A stretch of DNA of 17,208 nucleotides from Anaerolineales bacterium UBA4823 (lineage in GTDB: Bacteria; Chloroflexota; Anaerolineae; Anaerolineales; UBA4823), in the NCBI GenBank assembly GCA_002402275.1, contig DHFN01000074.1:1-17208 (forward strand), given 5' to 3'. Every line of letters starts with the position of its first letter. Positions within the stretch are counted from its first letter, which is position 1. This document shows, in pieces, positions 14,594 through 17,208 of this stretch. Position numbers and translations under genes: made by a program. The notes under the pieces are model-generated. The model did not search any database. It saw only the letters and a program-made list of their open reading frames with translations, and was not told where the DNA came from.

Positions 14594-15267
14594 AGCGTTA
14601 TCTCAAGTAATCCTTCTGCCACAGCCCGCAGTTTTTCAACAGACATTTCACTTAGTCTTTGGGCTAGTTGTAAATAAGGACGGTTGGTAGGTTTAGAGAT
14701 AAAATCCTGTAGTTCATCCGGTAGTCCTTGAAAACCAGCCCAACGTTGTTGTTGCTGTAATTTCTTACCAAGTTTTGTCTCGTGATCCACAAAATGATCT
14801 AAAGGTTCATCCAGGAATTGGGTGATCGCTTCTAAGATAGGTAATGGAATTGATTGTTCAGCAAATTCATACGCCTCAATTTCGGTTGGATTAACCTTGA
14901 TAGCATGAGCAAGTGTTTCCACATCCACTCCTTTTTCCAGTCTTTGCTTTCGAATGCCAGCCCCAATAATCCGTTGGCGTATCTCGCGGATTGTTTCCAA
15001 ATTGATCACTTCAGCATGGTTGTTCTCTTCTAGTAAGTGGTTATCCCAAAAATGGGATAAAAGAACACCATAATAATTTGCTAAAGCTTCCAATTGAGGG
15101 AGCGAAGGAGAGGTTTCGCCAGATTCAAACGCTTCCAATTCATCCTCATGAATGCCTAACAACTTGGCAGCTTCATTAGGGCTTTTTTGAGCAACCTCGC
15201 GGGCATTGCGGAGTAAAACTCCTAGTTTACGAGTACGGATTTCTACGGCGAATGGATTAATTTTCAT
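14590..15267 (-). CDS. XRE-type regulator with two HTH domains
   Basis: A 225-residue protein with two Cro/C1-type helix-turn-helix domains, at about 13-73 (LRNAREVAQKSPNEAAKLLG, FESGETSPSLPQLEALANYY) and 103-161 (IRKQRLEKGVDVETLAHAI, LPILEAITQFL). A C-terminal helical tail follows, with GLPDELQDFISKPTNRPYLQ then LAQRLSEMSVEKLRAVAEGL. It probably binds DNA and may regulate its own operon. AGGTGA precedes the ATG at proper spacing. A stretch of 58 bases separates it from the CpaF-like gene upstream, with a possible own promoter there. It shares GTGA with the TPR gene. Confidence 0.9.
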   Translation of the reverse strand: MKINPFAVEIRTRKLGVLLRNAREVAQKSPNEAAKLLGIHEDELEAFESGETSPSLPQLEALANYYGVLLSHFWDNHLLEENNHAEVINLETIREIRQRIIGAGIRKQRLEKGVDVETLAHAIKVNPTEIEAYEFAEQSIPLPILEAITQFLDEPLDHFVDHETKLGKKLQQQQRWAGFQGLPDELQDFISKPTNRPYLQLAQRLSEMSVEKLRAVAEGLLEITL

Positions 15268-15312
15268 ATTTCACCTACGACTACTTGTATTTTAACCTAA
15301 ACTCTTAATCCT

Positions 15313-15318
15313 ATTATA
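15313..15318 (-). promoter_or_regulatory. possible -10 for the XRE-TPR-GNAT genes
   Basis: On the minus strand this reads TATAAT, about 45 bases before the XRE start. The expected -35 position (15336-15341, inside the cpaF end) reads TTCATC, which is poor. It may give the three downstream genes a promoter of their own. Confidence 0.3.
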
Positions 15319-15325
15319 AGTTGAT

Positions 15326-16651
15326 TTACCTGCGAGATGAAGGGCGATGATTTGATGTTAATACATCCGCAATATTGACTCCAAACACTTCTGATCTGAG
15401 TTTGAAACCAGCCATCTCGAGCCGATGAATAAACAACGGGCGCATTCCAGTTGGTTTTAACTCCCCGAGCACTTTGCCAGATTCATCTGTTCCAATTTCT
15501 TCGAACTTAAAAATATCTGTCATGACAATGGTCTCCCCCTCCATTCCCACCACTTCGGTCACTTGAACGACCCTCCTTGAACCATCGCGCATCCTGGCCG
15601 TTTGGATGATCAGATCCACAGCAGAGGCAATTTGTTCCCTTACAATCCGGATAGGCAAATCCATACCCGCCATGAGGGTTAATGTTTCCAACCGGGAAAG
15701 GGCATCACGGGGAGTATTGGCATGTAAAGTTGTCAGAGAACCGTCATGACCGGTATTCATTGCCTGAAGCATGTCCAGTGCTTCTCCGCCACGGCATTCA
15801 CCCACTACAATTCGATCTGGTCGCATTCGTAATGCATTACGGACTAAATCCCGAATCTTGACTTCGCCTTTTCCCTCAAAGTCTGGGTGCTTCATTTCTA
15901 ACCGAACTACATGCTCCTGATGTAATTGTAATTCTGCCGAATCTTCGATTGTGACGATTCGATCGGTATCGGGGATATAACTAGATAGGGCGTTTAGCAG
16001 GGTAGTTTTTCCTGAACCGGTTCCTCCTGAGATAATGATATTAATCCGGGATACAACACAAGCTTCCAAAAAATCCGCTACAATCCGGCTGAGAGAACCC
16101 AATTCAATTAGTTTTTCGACAGTCAATTTATCGCGGGAAAACTTCCGAATAGTGATGGATGGGCCATCAATCGCAACGGGTGGAATAATGGCATTGAAAC
16201 GTGAGCCATCTGTTAGGCGAGCATCTACTGCCGGATGATCTGGATCAACTCGTCTCCCTAATGGACGGATGACTTTATCAATTAAATCCATTATCTGGTT
16301 ATCATTTTCAAAGGTAATCGGTGTTTTGAGAATGCGGCCTTCTTTTTCAATATAAATTTTTCTCCCACCATTAACCATGATTTCAGTGATTTGAGGATCA
16401 TCTAATAATGGCTGCAAAATACCTAAACCAACTACTTCTTGATAAATATCATTAATTAATTTTTCACTTGCATGAGCATCTAGATCAATATTTAATTTCT
16501 TAATCGCCTTTTCTATGAGCATATGAGCGTTTTTTGGATCATGCCCATCATTAGATAGTTCCCTTTTAACGATCTGAACCAAATAGCTTTTAATTTTTGG
16601 TAATTCAGAAGCACTTACTTGACGAGGATTCTGTTGATCGGACAATGTCAA
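15326..16651 (-). CDS. cpaF: CpaF/TadA family secretion ATPase
   Basis: A 441-residue hexameric ATPase of the type II/IV secretion superfamily, Tad/Flp pilus branch. An N-terminal helical domain (about 1-100) contains LLDDPQITEIMVNGGRKIYIE. Then come Walker A GGTGSGKTT (209-217), the Asp box TIEDSAELQL (234-243), Walker B VVGE with Glu285, and the His box TGHDGSLTTLHAN (300-312). All catalytic parts are intact. It would power assembly of a Tad pilus or an archaellum-like fibre. The start is probably TTG at 16651, overlapping the previous stop (TTGA); a TTG two codons later (16645) is better spaced from AGGAGA. No TadB, TadC or pilin gene is present in the window. Confidence 0.93.
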   Translation of the reverse strand: MTLSDQQNPRQVSASELPKIKSYLVQIVKRELSNDGHDPKNAHMLIEKAIKKLNIDLDAHASEKLINDIYQEVVGLGILQPLLDDPQITEIMVNGGRKIYIEKEGRILKTPITFENDNQIMDLIDKVIRPLGRRVDPDHPAVDARLTDGSRFNAIIPPVAIDGPSITIRKFSRDKLTVEKLIELGSLSRIVADFLEACVVSRINIIISGGTGSGKTTLLNALSSYIPDTDRIVTIEDSAELQLHQEHVVRLEMKHPDFEGKGEVKIRDLVRNALRMRPDRIVVGECRGGEALDMLQAMNTGHDGSLTTLHANTPRDALSRLETLTLMAGMDLPIRIVREQIASAVDLIIQTARMRDGSRRVVQVTEVVGMEGETIVMTDIFKFEEIGTDESGKVLGELKPTGMRPLFIHRLEMAGFKLRSEVFGVNIADVLTSNHRPSSRR

Positions 16652-16959
16652 TCTTCTCCTGGCTTACAATCCGAGACTTCTTTTATTTCTGATTGAGGGA
16701 TCAGCCAGATAATGTGTTCACGGTTGACATTGACAAAATGGGTGAAATAATCGCATTCACCTTTTAAATTAAAAATTTTGGCATTTGTTACAGCGATAAA
16801 TTGCTCGGTATTATTTATTTCATCTGTTAGTCTAGTACCTGCCATCACAAAAAGGTTCCCTTCAATTCGACCCGTTATGGTCTGTAAGATAACGGCAACC
16901 TCATCTTTGGTGACCTTTTCCGTAAACCATTTGCCTTTTTCATCATAATGGGTTGCCAT
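16648..16959 (-). CDS. small uncharacterised protein (possibly DUF6812-like)
   Basis: A 103-residue soluble protein. It starts MATHYDEKGKWFTEKVTKDE and continues with a beta-rich pattern (ILQTITGRIEGNLFVMAGTRL, EQFIAVTNAKIFNL, VNREHIIWLIP) suggesting a small barrel. I recall similar short proteins beside CpaF genes in Chloroflexota (DUF6812), but this is from memory. A GGAGG ribosome site lies 8 nt before the ATG. It starts 3 bases after the response-regulator stop and overlaps the CpaF start, so it probably works with one of the two. Confidence 0.75.
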   Translation of the reverse strand: MATHYDEKGKWFTEKVTKDEVAVILQTITGRIEGNLFVMAGTRLTDEINNTEQFIAVTNAKIFNLKGECDYFTHFVNVNREHIIWLIPQSEIKEVSDCKPGED

Positions 16960-16962
16960 TGC

Positions 16963-17208
16963 TTATGCCTCCAAGGCTGGCATTGAATACCCCATTCCGG
17001 AGCGGGTGACAATGTGAACTGGAATTTTTGGGTCATCTTCTAACTTTTGCCGCAAACGCGAGATACTCACCCATAAAATTTCCTTATCCTCTCGATATTC
17101 AGGGCCCCAAACATTTGCCAGCAATTCCTCTGAGGTTAATACTTGCCCAAGATTACGGGCAAATTGTAATAAAAGCCGATATTCGGTGGCGGAAAGAAAG
17201 ACCAGCCG
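16963..17208 (-). CDS. OmpR/PhoB-type winged-helix regulator, C-terminal part
   Basis: Eighty-one codons plus TAA, running off the right edge. The sequence is the effector domain of an OmpR/PhoB response regulator: LSATEYRLLLQFARNLGQVL is the first helices, EELLANVWGPEYRED the following helix, and VSISRLRQKLEDDP the DNA-recognition helix. The wing is HIVTRSGMGYSMP. The receiver domain would lie outside the window. It heads the minus-strand operon with the 103-residue protein and CpaF. Confidence 0.9.
   Translation of the reverse strand, partial: RLVFLSATEYRLLLQFARNLGQVLTSEELLANVWGPEYREDKEILWVSISRLRQKLEDDPKIPVHIVTRSGMGYSMPALEA

Overview
The window looks like chromosomal DNA from a moderately AT-rich bacterium. 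The gene content suggests the Chloroflexota, probably Anaerolineae. The hints are a YkuD L,D-transpeptidase with a LysM domain and a peptidoglycan-binding-4-like region, a long NfeD protease, a CpaF/TadA ATPase beside a small uncharacterised protein, and very frequent GTG/TTG starts at overlapping gene ends. This placement is inferred from protein style; no rRNA or other marker is present. I see no tRNA, rRNA, CRISPR array, insertion sequence or phage gene.

Layout. Positions 1-969 hold the 3' part of malQ (4-alpha-glucanotransferase), converging on a minus-strand lipoprotein gene (984-1652). Next come a possible 48-residue protein (1736-1882, +), a zinc-ribbon protein (1911-2129, -) and a DUF554 membrane protein (2258-2977, +). 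A membrane-anchored DsbA-like thiol oxidoreductase follows (3134-3886, -). The 581-base gap 3887-4467 appears to encode a structured non-coding RNA of about 310 nt. It has a plausible promoter at 4030-4058, a series of hairpins including a three-way junction with no unpaired junction bases, and a strong intrinsic terminator at 4347-4377. A separate sigma70-type promoter (4400-4429) then drives an Rrf2 regulator.

The Rrf2 gene (4468-4944) has four clustered cysteines. After it come a 19-bp palindrome and a PstSCAB-like ABC importer (5023-8766). The cassette lacks phoU, its ATPase has LSIGQ in place of the usual LSGGQ signature, and the binding protein has an altered ligand loop and an EF-hand-like loop. 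It may therefore be an Fe-S/redox-controlled oxyanion importer rather than an ordinary member of the Pho regulon. A noncoding stretch with small repeats (8767-9262) separates it from a translationally coupled pair of membrane proteases, NfeD and an M48 HtpX-like peptidase (9263-11391).

From 11440 to the end all genes lie on the minus strand. They are an L,D-transpeptidase (11440-12960) and then, in transcription order from the right edge, a winged-helix response-regulator end, a 103-residue protein, a CpaF/TadA ATPase, a double-HTH XRE regulator, a TPR protein and a GNAT acetyltransferase. Except for a 58-base gap before the XRE gene, these last six are almost contiguous (overlaps of 4 nt or gaps of 1-3 nt). 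The gap 12961-13209 shows no gene, and nothing there beyond a weak 5-bp hairpin.
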